Assembly (NCBI GenBank): GCA_035550795.1
Contig: DASZOL010000049.1
Coordinates: 1-64,000, forward strand
Origin: DASRDR01 sp035550795
GTDB lineage: Bacteria; Methylomirabilota; Methylomirabilia; Rokubacteriales; DASRDR01
Direction: 5' to 3'
Length of the DNA stretch: 64,000 bases
A program made the position numbers and the translations under genes. Under the pieces are notes generated by a model that searched no databases, had not been told where the DNA came from, and saw nothing but the letters and a program-made list of their open reading frames with translations. Of this stretch, positions 42,561 through 51,555 are shown in pieces (the first letter of the stretch is position 1; every line of letters starts with the position of its first letter).

Positions 42561-45500
42561 GCCTCGCCTCCCGCGGCCTGCATCACACGACGATACTCCG
42601 CGCGCACGAACTCCGCCACCTCGCGGTGCCGCGCGAGTAGCGCCCGGCCGCCGTCGAGGCCCGCCTCCCGCGCCAGCCGCGCGAGCACGTGGCCCGTCAG
42701 GGGAAGGCAATCGGCGGGCCGAGCCTGGCGCAGGCGCAGGGACCGGAGGAGCCGGCGGAGGAACTCGTAGGCTTCCGACAGCCGGCCGGCGGTCGCCTCC
42801 GGGAGAATCCCCAGGGTCCCGAGCCGCGCGAGGGCGACACGGGTGGAGGCGGTGCGGAGGCGCCCGTGCCGCGCCCCGTGAGTGAGCTGCAGGACCTGGA
42901 CGAGGAACTCCACGTCCACCAGACCCCCCGCGCCGAACTTCAGGTGGACACGTCCGGGCCCTTCGCGCCCGAGCTCCAGCTCCATGCGCGTCCGGACGCG
43001 GTGGATCTCCGCGCGCTCGGCGTCCGAGAGGCCCGGACCGAACACCCGCGCGCAACGGAGCTTCATGAACCGCCGCGCAAGCGCGGGGTCGCCGAGGATC
43101 GGGCGGGCGCGCACGAGAGCCTGGCGCTCCCAGAGGGCCGCCTCCTCACCCAGGTACCGGTCGAGCGTCTCCAGGGAGTGGGCGAGCGCGGTCGCCTTGC
43201 CGCCCTGGCGGAGGCGGAGGTCCACCCGGAACGCCTGGCCCGTCCGCGTGATCGCGGTGAGGAGCATGTAGAGGTGGTCGACGACCCGGTCGAAGAAGAC
43301 GTGGGCCTCTGGCCCCGTCTCGCCCAGGCCTCCGTAGAGGACGACCAGGTCCAGGTCCGATCCGTAGTCGAGCTCACGCCCGCCGAGCTTGCCCATGCCC
43401 ACGACGAGCGCCGGCACGGGCCGCCCGGCGATGAGAGGCTCGCCCAGGGCGGCCCGCGCCGCGGCCATGGCCCGCTCCCACGCGAGGCCGAGGCAGGCCT
43501 CGGCCAGCTCGCCCAGCGCCCACGCGACCCGGATCGGCTCCTCGCCGAGGACGAGGTCGCGCCACGCGATCTCGAGCTCCTCCCGCTGCTTGAACAGCCG
43601 CAGCCGGTCGGCGTCGTCCGCGCCCGGGACGGGGAAGGCGCCGAACGCCTCGCGGAGGCGGGGGGCGGACCGGGGGGCAGCGCCGGCCGCCGGCCCGAGC
43701 GTGTCGAGGAGCTCCGGCCGCGAGATCAGCGTCTGCGCGAGCCGCTCCGAGCGCGTGAAGAACGTGAGCACTCCCCCCAGGAGCGCGGGGACCTCGGCCA
43801 GGCGGGCCAGGTAGGCCGTCCGCGGCCCCGCCGTGGCGACGAAGCGCTCGAGCGCGTCGAGGGCCGCGTCGGGATCCGGCACCGTCGCGAGCGCGTCGAG
43901 CGTGGCGCGCAGGAGCGTGCGGAGCGCGGCCCGGACGGCCCCGGGAACCGCCACCAGGGCCGGGCCCTCCCAGAGGAGCCGGAGGTTCTGCCGCGCCCGC
44001 TCGGGATCGGCGAAGCCGACGGCGGCGACGGTCGCCGCGTCCCACGGGGGCGCCTCCGGCGCCTCCCTTCCCGGCGCGTCGAAGAACCCCTCGAAGGCGG
44101 CCCGGACCGTCCGGCGCGTCCGGTCGTAGTCGAGGAGGAACGTCCGGGCCGCCGCCTCCCGGTCCCCCGCGTATCCGAGGCGCCGCGCAAGCTTGGCGAG
44201 CTCGTCGGGGTCGGCGGGCAGCGTGTGCGTCTGCAGCGCGTGGAGGATCTGGAGCCGGTGCTCGATGGTCCGCAAGAACACATAGGCGTGCGCGAGCCGC
44301 CCCGATTCCTCCCAGGAGAGGTACCCTCGCTCGGCGAGCCGGTGGAGGGCTCGCAGGCTGTTTCGCTCGCGGAGCCAGGGATCCTGCCCCCCGTAGAGCA
44401 GCTGGAGGGCCTGGACATGGAACTCGATGTCCCGGATCCCGCCCACGCCGAGCTTGACGTGGCGCTCCTGCTGGCCGCGGGCACGCAGGCGCCGGTCGAT
44501 GCGGTTCTTCATCGCGCGGATCTCGCCCAGCGCCTCGCGCTCCTGTCCAGGGCGATAGACGATCTCGCGCACCAGGTCGAGGAACGCCTGCCCCACGCGC
44601 TCGTCCCCGGCCGCCACCCGCGCCTTGATCAGGGCCTGCCGCTCCCAGAGCGCCCCGCGCGTCGCATGGTAGGCGCGATACGCGTCCAGCGGGAGCGCGA
44701 GCGGCCCCCCCGAGCCCTCGGGCCGCAGCCTGAGGTCGACCCGGTACACCGTGCCCTCCTCCGTCATCGCGGTCAGCGCGCCCACCAGCTGCTCGGCCAG
44801 GCGCGCGAAGTACGTCCGGCTCGACACGACCTCCGGGCCGTCGGTCTCGCCCTCGGCCTCGTAGACGAAGCAGAGGTCGATGTCCGACGAGTAGTTGAGC
44901 TCGGCGCCGCCGTGCTTGCCCAGCGCGATCACCGCGAACCCGGTGGCCGCGCGGTGGCCGTCGGCCGCCCCGTGGCCGGGCCGCCCGTAACGCGCGTGAA
45001 GCGCCGGCTCGACGATGGCCCACGCCTGGGCCAGGCACGCGTCGGCCAGCTCGGACAGCTCCTCGGTGGTCGTCACGAGGTCCGCGTCGCCGAGGACGTC
45101 CCGGAGCCCGATCCGGCAGAGCTCGCGGCGCTTCACCCGGCGGAGCGCATTGAGCCGCGCCTCCTCGGTCCGGAACGGCCGGCAGGCGGCGGCCACCTCC
45201 GCGTGCATCGCCTCGCCGGAGCGCGCCTGCATCACGCGCGGGTCCAGCAGCCAGGGGACCGTCTGTGGTGAGCGGACCAGCGCGTCGGCCAGGAACTGGC
45301 TGCACGCGACGAGCGTCGTCAGGACCGGGATGGCCTCGGGATGGCCGGCGAGCAGGGTGTAGAACCCGCGCCGATCAAGGACCGCCGCGGCCAGGCGCTC
45401 GAGGTTGTTGAGCGCCATGTCGGGATCGGCGGTGGCGCCCAGGTGGTGGAGGAGCCGCGGCAGGAGCGGGGCCAGCTGGTCGCGCACGTCGGGGGTCTCG

Positions 45501-45718
45501 GCGAGACGCCGGAGGTTCGCGAGGGCGCCGGCGGGGTCGCGGAAGCCCAGGCGCCCGAGCGCCGCCAGGCAGCCGGGCGGCGGCACGGCCGGGTCGAGAA
45601 AATCGGCCGCCGGCGGCAGGGCCTCGGGTCGCACGCGCTCGGTCAACACGTCGCCGGCGCCCGCGATCGGCCCCCGGCGAAGCCCGCGAACGACCCCGGC
45701 GCCCGCCCGGCCCGACAC
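42557..45718 (-). CDS. glnE: Bifunctional glutamine synthetase adenylyltransferase/adenylyl-removing enzyme
   Basis: A 1053-residue regulator that adenylylates and deadenylylates glutamine synthetase. Two nucleotidyltransferase domains are visible: GKHGGAELNYSSDIDL near residue 266 (adenylyl-removing half) and GKLGGRELDYGSDLDL near 774 (adenylylating half). Each is followed by helical regulatory segments containing GGIRDIEFHVQALQL and GGLVDVEFLVQVLQL. Full-length, with both active sites intact. Directly downstream of glnB (24-base gap), whose PII protein is its usual controller. Confidence 0.97.
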   Translation of the reverse strand: MSGRAGAGVVRGLRRGPIAGAGDVLTERVRPEALPPAADFLDPAVPPPGCLAALGRLGFRDPAGALANLRRLAETPDVRDQLAPLLPRLLHHLGATADPDMALNNLERLAAAVLDRRGFYTLLAGHPEAIPVLTTLVACSQFLADALVRSPQTVPWLLDPRVMQARSGEAMHAEVAAACRPFRTEEARLNALRRVKRRELCRIGLRDVLGDADLVTTTEELSELADACLAQAWAIVEPALHARYGRPGHGAADGHRAATGFAVIALGKHGGAELNYSSDIDLCFVYEAEGETDGPEVVSSRTYFARLAEQLVGALTAMTEEGTVYRVDLRLRPEGSGGPLALPLDAYRAYHATRGALWERQALIKARVAAGDERVGQAFLDLVREIVYRPGQEREALGEIRAMKNRIDRRLRARGQQERHVKLGVGGIRDIEFHVQALQLLYGGQDPWLRERNSLRALHRLAERGYLSWEESGRLAHAYVFLRTIEHRLQILHALQTHTLPADPDELAKLARRLGYAGDREAAARTFLLDYDRTRRTVRAAFEGFFDAPGREAPEAPPWDAATVAAVGFADPERARQNLRLLWEGPALVAVPGAVRAALRTLLRATLDALATVPDPDAALDALERFVATAGPRTAYLARLAEVPALLGGVLTFFTRSERLAQTLISRPELLDTLGPAAGAAPRSAPRLREAFGAFPVPGADDADRLRLFKQREELEIAWRDLVLGEEPIRVAWALGELAEACLGLAWERAMAAARAALGEPLIAGRPVPALVVGMGKLGGRELDYGSDLDLVVLYGGLGETGPEAHVFFDRVVDHLYMLLTAITRTGQAFRVDLRLRQGGKATALAHSLETLDRYLGEEAALWERQALVRARPILGDPALARRFMKLRCARVFGPGLSDAERAEIHRVRTRMELELGREGPGRVHLKFGAGGLVDVEFLVQVLQLTHGARHGRLRTASTRVALARLGTLGILPEATAGRLSEAYEFLRRLLRSLRLRQARPADCLPLTGHVLARLAREAGLDGGRALLARHREVAEFVRAEYRRVMQAAGGEA

Positions 45719-45742
45719 GCGCCGATCCTGACGACGGGCGGG

Positions 45743-46081
45743 CTAGATCGCGTCTTCGCCCCGCTCGCCCGTGCGGATCCGGACGGCTTCCTCCACGGGC
45801 AGGACGAAGACCTTGCCGTCCCCGATCGAGCCGGTCTTCGCGGCGGCGATGATGGTCTCGACCACCTTGGACACGAGCGAGTCGGCGACCACGAGCTCCA
45901 CCTTGACCTTCGGGAGGAAGTCGATCGTGTACTCGGAGCCCCGGTAGAGCTCGGTGTGTCCCTTCTGGCGCCCGAAGCCCCGGACTTCCATGACCGTCAT
46001 GCCGATGACGCCGATCTCGGTGAGCGCCTCCTTGACGTCATCGAGCTTGAACGGCTTGATGATGGCCTCGATCTTCTTCAT
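45743..46081 (-). CDS. glnB: Nitrogen regulatory protein PII
   Basis: A 112-residue trimeric signal protein sensing 2-oxoglutarate and ATP/ADP. The uridylylation-site tyrosine is Tyr51 in the T-loop (YRGSEYTIDF), and KTGSIGDGKVFVLPVEEAVRIRTGE forms the B- and C-loop nucleotide site. ATG at 46081 overlaps the glgA stop as ATGA. Followed by glnE. GlnB and GlnK cannot be told apart by sequence alone; no amtB is adjacent, which favours GlnB. Confidence 0.96.
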   Translation of the reverse strand: MKKIEAIIKPFKLDDVKEALTEIGVIGMTVMEVRGFGRQKGHTELYRGSEYTIDFLPKVKVELVVADSLVSKVVETIIAAAKTGSIGDGKVFVLPVEEAVRIRTGERGEDAI

Positions 46082-47580
46082 GCATGCCTCCGGGCCTTCT
46101 TGATGGCCCTCCGGTAGCAGGTGACGTACGACTCGGCCGAGGCGCCCCACGAGAAGTCGGCCGCCATGGCGTTCGCGACGAGGCGGCGCCAGGCCGCCGG
46201 GTCCGCGTGCGCGGCGAATGCCCGCAGGAGCGTCGCGCTGCAGGCGTCGTCCGACAGCTCGTCGAACACGAATCCGGTGCCCTCGCCCGTCGTCGCGTCC
46301 CAGGGCCGCACGGTGTCGGCCAGGCCTCCGGTCCGGCGGACGACGGGCACCGTGCCGTAGCGAAGCGCGATGAGCTGGCCGAGCCCGCAGGGCTCGTAGC
46401 GCGATGGCATGAGGAACACGTCCGCGCCCGCGTAGATCCGCCGGGCGAGCCGGTCGTCGAAGCCGATCCGGACGGCGACCGCCTCCGGATGCGTCTGCGC
46501 CAGCTCGGCGAGCTGGCGCTCCCAGGGCTCCTCGCCGGCGCCCAGCACCGCGAGCTGGCCTCCTGCGGCGCGGATGGCCGGGACCGCGCCGACGACCATG
46601 TCGAGCCCCTTCTGCTCCGCCAGCCGGCTCACGACCCCGACGAGCGGCGCGCGACCTCGGGGCTCCGGGAGGCCCAGCTCCTCGCGGAGCGCCGCCGTGC
46701 ACGCGGCCTTTCCCCCCGGATCGTCGCGGTCGAATCGCTTGGCGATCTCCGGGTCGGTCGCCGGGTTCCACACCGCGACGTCCAGACCGTTCAGGATGCC
46801 GACCAGGTCCGCGCTCCGCTCCCGCAGGATGCCGTCCATCCGCTCCCCGAACTCCGGGGTCTGAACCTCCCGGGCGTAGGTCGGACTGACCGTGGTCAGG
46901 ATGTCGGCGAAGACGAGGCCGCCCTTGAGCAGCGAGAGGTGCCCGTAGAACTCGATCCCGGCCGGCGTGAAGAGGTCCCAGCCGAGCCCGGTCATCGGCA
47001 GGTCGTAGTGCCAGAACACGCCCTGGTAGGCGAGGTTGTGGACCGTGAAGACCGTCGCCACGTCCGTGTACGCCGGCAGATCCCGGTAGAGCGTCTCCAG
47101 GTACACGGGGATGAGGCCGCACTGCCAGTCGTTCGCGTGAACGACGTCCGGAATCCACCCGACCGCCGGCAACGCCGCGAGGACGCTCCGGCAGAAGAAG
47201 ACGTAGCGCTCGCAGTCGTCGCTCGCCCCGTAGAGCGCCGGGCGGTCGAAGTATCCGTCCTGACCCACGAAGTAGACCGGGGTCCCGTCGCCCAGGCGGC
47301 CCTCCAGGAGGGTCCCGTCGACGGTCCGGTCCGCCATCGGCACCGGCAGCCGCGGCACGGCGACGCGCAGCGCCCCGGCCGCTGTCTCGATCCCGGGATG
47401 CCGCGGCATCACGACGCGGACGTCGTGACCGAGCCGCGCCAGCGCCTGCGGCAGGGCTCCCGCCACGTCGGCGAGGCCTCCGGTCTTGGCGAATGGCGCC
47501 ACTTCGGCCGCGACCAGGAGCACGCGGAGCCCCTCGCGGGGGCTCTCGGAGGCCGGGCCCGGACGGACTGGCCGACTCAC
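46078..47580 (-). CDS. glgA: Glycogen synthase (ADP-glucose type)
   Basis: About 500 residues, GT5 family with two Rossmann domains, building alpha-1,4-glucan from ADP-glucose. KTGGLADVAGALP near the N-terminus binds ADP-glucose; HANDWQCGLIP, NLAYQGVFW and the C-terminal SRYEPCGLGQLIALRYGTVPVVRRTGGLADTV are GlgA signatures. The start is taken as GTG at 47580, shortly before the first strand (LRVLLVAAEVAPF); GTG at 47619 is an alternative. First gene of a glgA-glnB-glnE-polA run. Confidence 0.93.
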   Translation of the reverse strand: MSRPVRPGPASESPREGLRVLLVAAEVAPFAKTGGLADVAGALPQALARLGHDVRVVMPRHPGIETAAGALRVAVPRLPVPMADRTVDGTLLEGRLGDGTPVYFVGQDGYFDRPALYGASDDCERYVFFCRSVLAALPAVGWIPDVVHANDWQCGLIPVYLETLYRDLPAYTDVATVFTVHNLAYQGVFWHYDLPMTGLGWDLFTPAGIEFYGHLSLLKGGLVFADILTTVSPTYAREVQTPEFGERMDGILRERSADLVGILNGLDVAVWNPATDPEIAKRFDRDDPGGKAACTAALREELGLPEPRGRAPLVGVVSRLAEQKGLDMVVGAVPAIRAAGGQLAVLGAGEEPWERQLAELAQTHPEAVAVRIGFDDRLARRIYAGADVFLMPSRYEPCGLGQLIALRYGTVPVVRRTGGLADTVRPWDATTGEGTGFVFDELSDDACSATLLRAFAAHADPAAWRRLVANAMAADFSWGASAESYVTCYRRAIKKARRHA

Positions 47581-47767
47581 CGGTCCACCCCGGACCGGAG
47601 CGGCCGCGATCCGTCCCACGGCCTCGCTCGAGGGGTCGCGATCAGGCAGCCTCGATCGGACGGCCTGCGGCCGGCGGCGGCCGGCGAGGGCCGGCGGCGG
47701 CCCGGAGCCTCGGCCCGCCTCACCGCATTGCTCAACGGAGCGGCGGTGAGGAGAGTCGGTTGGCGGC

Positions 47768-49378
47768 TCACTGCTCGACGATCGGGTACACCAGCGCGGT
47801 CACGTGCGAGCTGATGCGCTTGAGATTCGTGAGGACGTCCAGGTGGATCTCCGAGGTTTCCAAGGACTCGGCCAGCCCGGCCCGCAGGCGGTCGATGTGA
47901 GACTGCCGCAGCTCCCGCTCCCGCCGGCGCACCACCGGCCGCTGGTCCAGGACCTCCCGGGCCAGCGTGCGGTCGCTGGCCGTGACGGCGACGACTGCGC
48001 GCTCGAAGTTCTTCGCGACGAGCGCGTGGAACTCCATGAGCTCCGCCTCGCCGGGCTCGGAGAAGCGGCGGCCCTGGTAGAGCTTCTTCCGCGCCAGCTC
48101 CATGAGGTTCTTGTCGATGATGTCACCGATGTTCTCGAGGTTGCCGATGAAGCCGAGGAGCGCGATCTCCCGGCGCGCCAGGTCCTCGGTCATCGTCTGG
48201 CGATCGAGCCTCGTCAGGTACAGCTTGACCTCCCGCTCGAGGTAGTCCACCTGGTCGTCGCGCCGCTCGACATCCTCGAGGAGCTCCTGGCTCCCGTTGC
48301 GAAAGACGACCGCGGCGTCCCGCAGCATCCCCTGGACGATGTCCGCCATCCGCGACGCCTCGCGGGACGCCTGGCCGATCGCGAGACTCGGCTGCACCAT
48401 GAACCGCTCGTCGAGGTAGCGCGTGCGGAAGCGCTGCTCCTCCTCCGGCCGGTCCGGCACCGCCGCGGTGATCAGCCGGGCGGCGAGCGGCTGGAAGGGC
48501 AGGAACAGGAGCGAGATCGCCACGTTGAAGAACGTGTGGGCGTTGGCGATCTGGCGCGCCGGATCCGCCGCGCTCCCGGCCACGAGCGCGACGAACGGAT
48601 CGAGGAACGGGAGCACGATCGCCACCCCGAGCAGCTTGAACCCGATGTGCGCCACGGCCACGCGCCGCGCCTCCGTCGAGGAGCCGAGGGAGGCGGTGAG
48701 CGCGGTCACGCAGGTGCCGATGTTGGCGCCCAGGACGAGCGGGAGCGCGCCCGGCAGCGTGAGGAGCCCGTGCGAGGCCAGCGCGATCACGAGCCCGATC
48801 GTGGCCGCCGAGGACGCCACCAGGGCGGCGAAGGCCGCGGAGGCGGCGACGCCGAGGATGGGCGTCTCGGCGAAGGTGAGCAGCACCTGGGCGAGCAGGG
48901 CGTTGTCCTTGAGCGGCTCCATGCCCTCGATCATCAGCTTCAGCCCCAGGAAGATCAGCCCGAAGCCGAGGACGGCGTGACCGAGGTCCTTGAAAAGCCG
49001 CCGCTTGCCGAGGAAGGTCAGCGCGAAGCCGACGCCGACGAACAGGAGCGCGTAGTCGTAGATCTTGAAGGCGAGCAGCTGGACGGTGAACGTCGTCCCG
49101 ATGTCGGCGCCCAGGATGATGCCCATCGCCTGGTAGAGGGAGAGGAGCCCGGCCTGCACGAACCCGATCACCATGATCGTGGTCGCGGTCGACGACTGGA
49201 TGAGGGCGGTCGCTCCCGCGCCGGTCAGGAGCGCCGTGAACCGGTTCGCCGTCAGGTGGGTCAGCACCTGGCGCAGCCGGGCGCCGGCCACGCGCTGGAG
49301 CCCGTCGCCGGTGTGCTGCATCCCGTAGAGGAGCAGCGCCATCCCTCCCAGAAGGACGATGAGGAGCCGCGACGTCAC
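47768..49378 (-). CDS. Na+/phosphate cotransporter with PhoU-like domain
   Basis: A 536-residue PNaS/NptA-family transporter. The paired inverted repeats carry the QSSTATT signature with GADIGTT in the first half and an SSAATIG stretch with GANIGTCVTA in the second, amid about nine membrane helices. Residues about 340-536 form a cytoplasmic PhoU-like helical domain, as in other bacterial NptA/YjbB proteins, usually linked to phosphate export or balance. GTG at 49378 overlaps the stop of the phosphatase gene as GTGA. Confidence 0.93.
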   Translation of the reverse strand: MTSRLLIVLLGGMALLLYGMQHTGDGLQRVAGARLRQVLTHLTANRFTALLTGAGATALIQSSTATTIMVIGFVQAGLLSLYQAMGIILGADIGTTFTVQLLAFKIYDYALLFVGVGFALTFLGKRRLFKDLGHAVLGFGLIFLGLKLMIEGMEPLKDNALLAQVLLTFAETPILGVAASAAFAALVASSAATIGLVIALASHGLLTLPGALPLVLGANIGTCVTALTASLGSSTEARRVAVAHIGFKLLGVAIVLPFLDPFVALVAGSAADPARQIANAHTFFNVAISLLFLPFQPLAARLITAAVPDRPEEEQRFRTRYLDERFMVQPSLAIGQASREASRMADIVQGMLRDAAVVFRNGSQELLEDVERRDDQVDYLEREVKLYLTRLDRQTMTEDLARREIALLGFIGNLENIGDIIDKNLMELARKKLYQGRRFSEPGEAELMEFHALVAKNFERAVVAVTASDRTLAREVLDQRPVVRRRERELRQSHIDRLRAGLAESLETSEIHLDVLTNLKRISSHVTALVYPIVEQ

Positions 49379-50001
49379 GGGGCGACGCCCTCGACGGCGC
49401 TCTCGGCGCTGAGGTGGCCGATCTCGTTGATCCCCAGGACGCGGCCCCCGGGCAGGGTCGCCCGGGTGATCGACGCGTTGCCCAGCCGCACCTCCCAGAT
49501 CGAGTCGAGGGGCCGCCCGAGCCAGCCGCAGAGCGCGCTGGCGATCACGCCCCCGTGGGAGACGACCAGCACGCGGCCGGCGGGGTGGCGCGCGCAGAGG
49601 CCCTGGAACGCGGCCCCGACCCGCTCGGCCAGGCTCGCGATGGGCTCGCCGCCGGGGGGCGCGTGGCCCGTGGGGACCTTGAGCCATCGCCGGTAGCGCT
49701 CCCCGTCGTCCGCCAGCACCGTCTCGATGGTGAGCCCCTCCCAGCTCCCGAGCCCCAGCTCCCGGAGATCGTCGACCGGGACGGGGTCGAGGCCGACGAC
49801 GGGGCCGCAGACGGCGGCGGTGTCGCGCGCCCGGCGCAGCGGGCTCGTGTAGAGCGCGTGGAACCGCGTCCGGGCCAGCTCGACGGCGAGGGCCGCCGCC
49901 TGGGACCGGCCGCGGGCCGACAGCGGTGCATCGAGCCCACCCTGGAAGCGCCTGGCCGAGTTCCAGGTGGATTCGCCGTGCCGCACCAGCCAGATCTCCA
50001 T
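49375..50001 (-). CDS. Histidine phosphatase family protein (phosphoglycerate mutase-like)
   Basis: A 208-residue branch-1 histidine phosphatase. Catalytic LVRHGEST at residues 5-12, SPLRRARDTA, the acidic E-L-G-L-G-S-W-E-G loop and VVSHGGVI with the second catalytic His. Such proteins act as phosphoglycerate mutases, alpha-ribazole phosphatases or general phosphatases; no cobalamin genes are nearby to favour CobC. It lies between gltX (10-base gap) and the phosphate transporter, with overlapping stop/start to the latter. Confidence 0.9.
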   Translation of the reverse strand: MEIWLVRHGESTWNSARRFQGGLDAPLSARGRSQAAALAVELARTRFHALYTSPLRRARDTAAVCGPVVGLDPVPVDDLRELGLGSWEGLTIETVLADDGERYRRWLKVPTGHAPPGGEPIASLAERVGAAFQGLCARHPAGRVLVVSHGGVIASALCGWLGRPLDSIWEVRLGNASITRATLPGGRVLGINEIGHLSAESAVEGVAP

Positions 50002-50011
50002 GCCGGTCCGG

Positions 50012-51463
50012 CTAAGCTCCGGGGACCGCCTGCCGGAGCGCGCGCAGACGCCGGAGGGCCTCGTCGCGGCCCAGATCCGCCATCACGCCGAACAGGGGCG
50101 GGCTCGCCATCCGCCCGGTGAGGGCGAGCCGCACCGGCTGGGCAAGGTCGACCAGCTTCACCTCGAGCTCGGAGGCGAGCTGGCGGAAGGCCCCTTCCAG
50201 GGTCGCCGCGTCCCACGCATCAAGCCCGTCGAGCCGCCGGAGCAGCCGGTCGAGGTGGGCGGCGGTGGCAGGCCTGAGGAGCTTCCCGGCCGCCACGGGA
50301 TCGTAGCCGGTGGGGGCCACGAAGTAGAACCGCCCCTGCTCGGCCATCTCGGCCAGCGTCCTGGTCCGCTCGCCAAGGTTCACGACCGTGGCCAGGAGCA
50401 GCTCTTCCCGCGGCGCCGCGATGCCGAGCCGCTCGACGTAGGGGGCGAGCTCCTGGGTCGCGAGGCGCCTCCGCCCCTCGGGATCCTCGGCGAGCTTCTT
50501 CATCCAGACCTGGTTGAGCCACTCGAGCTTCACGCGGTCGAAGATGGCCGGCGTCGAGCCGACCTGCCGGATGTCGAAGAGCCGCACCAGCTCGTCCCGC
50601 GTGAAGATCTCCTGGTCGCCGTGGGCCCAGCCGAGGCGCGCGAAATAGTTGACCATCGCCTGGGCCAGGAAGCCCTCGTCCCGGAACGCGAGCACGGACG
50701 TCGCTCCGTGGCGCTTGGACAGGCGCTTCCGGTCGGGACCCAGGATCATCGGGATGTGGGCGAACACCGGCTGCGGATAGCCGAGCGCCTCGTAGCAGAG
50801 GATCTGCTTCGGCGTGTTCGAGAGGTGGTCGTTGCCCCGGATCACGTGCGTGATCTTCATCGTCACGTCGTCGACGACCACGCAGAAGTTGTAGGTGGGC
50901 GTCCCGTCGGACCGGACGAGGATCCAGTCGTCCAGCGTCGCGCGATCGAACGCGACATCCCCGTGGATCAGGTCGGGAACGATCGTCGTGCCGGTGTCGG
51001 GGATCCGGAGCCGCAGGGCCGCGGGCACGCCGGGACGCGGCGCGGCGTCGCGGCAGCGGCCGTCGTAGCGGAACGTCTCCCCGCGCGCCTGGGCGGCCTC
51101 GCGGCGCGCGTCGAGATCGTCCGGCGTGCAGTAGCAGCGATAGGCCCGTCCCTCGATGAGCAGGCGCGCGGCGTGGGCCCGGTAGGTCTCCAGGCGGCTC
51201 GTCTGCCGGAAGTACCCTGCGTACGCTCCGTCGTCCTCGGGACCCTCGCGGTCCCAGTCGAGACCGAGCCACGTCATCGCGTCCAGGATCTGGTGGATCG
51301 CCTCGTCCGTCGATCGATCGCGATCGGTGTCCTCGATCCGGAGCAGTGAGGCCCCGCCGTGATGCCGGGCGAAGAGCCAGTTGAACAGGGCCGTTCGCGC
51401 GCCTCCGACGTGGAGATGCCCGGTGGGGCTCGGCGCAAAGCGAACGCGGACGGATTCGGCCAT
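50012..51463 (-). CDS. gltX: Glutamate--tRNA ligase
   Basis: A 483-residue class I synthetase. RFAPSPTGHLHVGGARTALFNW at the N-terminus contains the HIGH motif; KRLSKRHGATSV near residue 243 is the KMSKS-type loop. A C-x-C pair (RCYCTPDDLDARRE) follows the tRNA-acceptor insert. Whether it is discriminating or also charges tRNA-Gln cannot be read by eye. ATG at 51463 lies 10 bases after a strong -10 box, so the mRNA leader is only a few bases. Confidence 0.96.
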   Translation of the reverse strand: MAESVRVRFAPSPTGHLHVGGARTALFNWLFARHHGGASLLRIEDTDRDRSTDEAIHQILDAMTWLGLDWDREGPEDDGAYAGYFRQTSRLETYRAHAARLLIEGRAYRCYCTPDDLDARREAAQARGETFRYDGRCRDAAPRPGVPAALRLRIPDTGTTIVPDLIHGDVAFDRATLDDWILVRSDGTPTYNFCVVVDDVTMKITHVIRGNDHLSNTPKQILCYEALGYPQPVFAHIPMILGPDRKRLSKRHGATSVLAFRDEGFLAQAMVNYFARLGWAHGDQEIFTRDELVRLFDIRQVGSTPAIFDRVKLEWLNQVWMKKLAEDPEGRRRLATQELAPYVERLGIAAPREELLLATVVNLGERTRTLAEMAEQGRFYFVAPTGYDPVAAGKLLRPATAAHLDRLLRRLDGLDAWDAATLEGAFRQLASELEVKLVDLAQPVRLALTGRMASPPLFGVMADLGRDEALRRLRALRQAVPGA

Positions 51464-51473
51464 AACACACGAT

Positions 51474-51501
51474 TTTATAGGAAGCTGGCCCTCGCTCTCA
51501 A
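51474..51501 (-). promoter_or_regulatory. gltX promoter, near-leaderless
   Basis: Minus-strand TTGAGA (51501-51496), a 16-base spacer and TATAAA (51479-51474). Predicted transcription start is about 51467, four bases before the ATG, with no room for a Shine-Dalgarno sequence. Confidence 0.72.
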
Positions 51502-51555
51502 GGAAGCGGACTCCGGCGCCCCGTCCACCCCGGCCCGCCGGTCCCGGGCGGCCGG

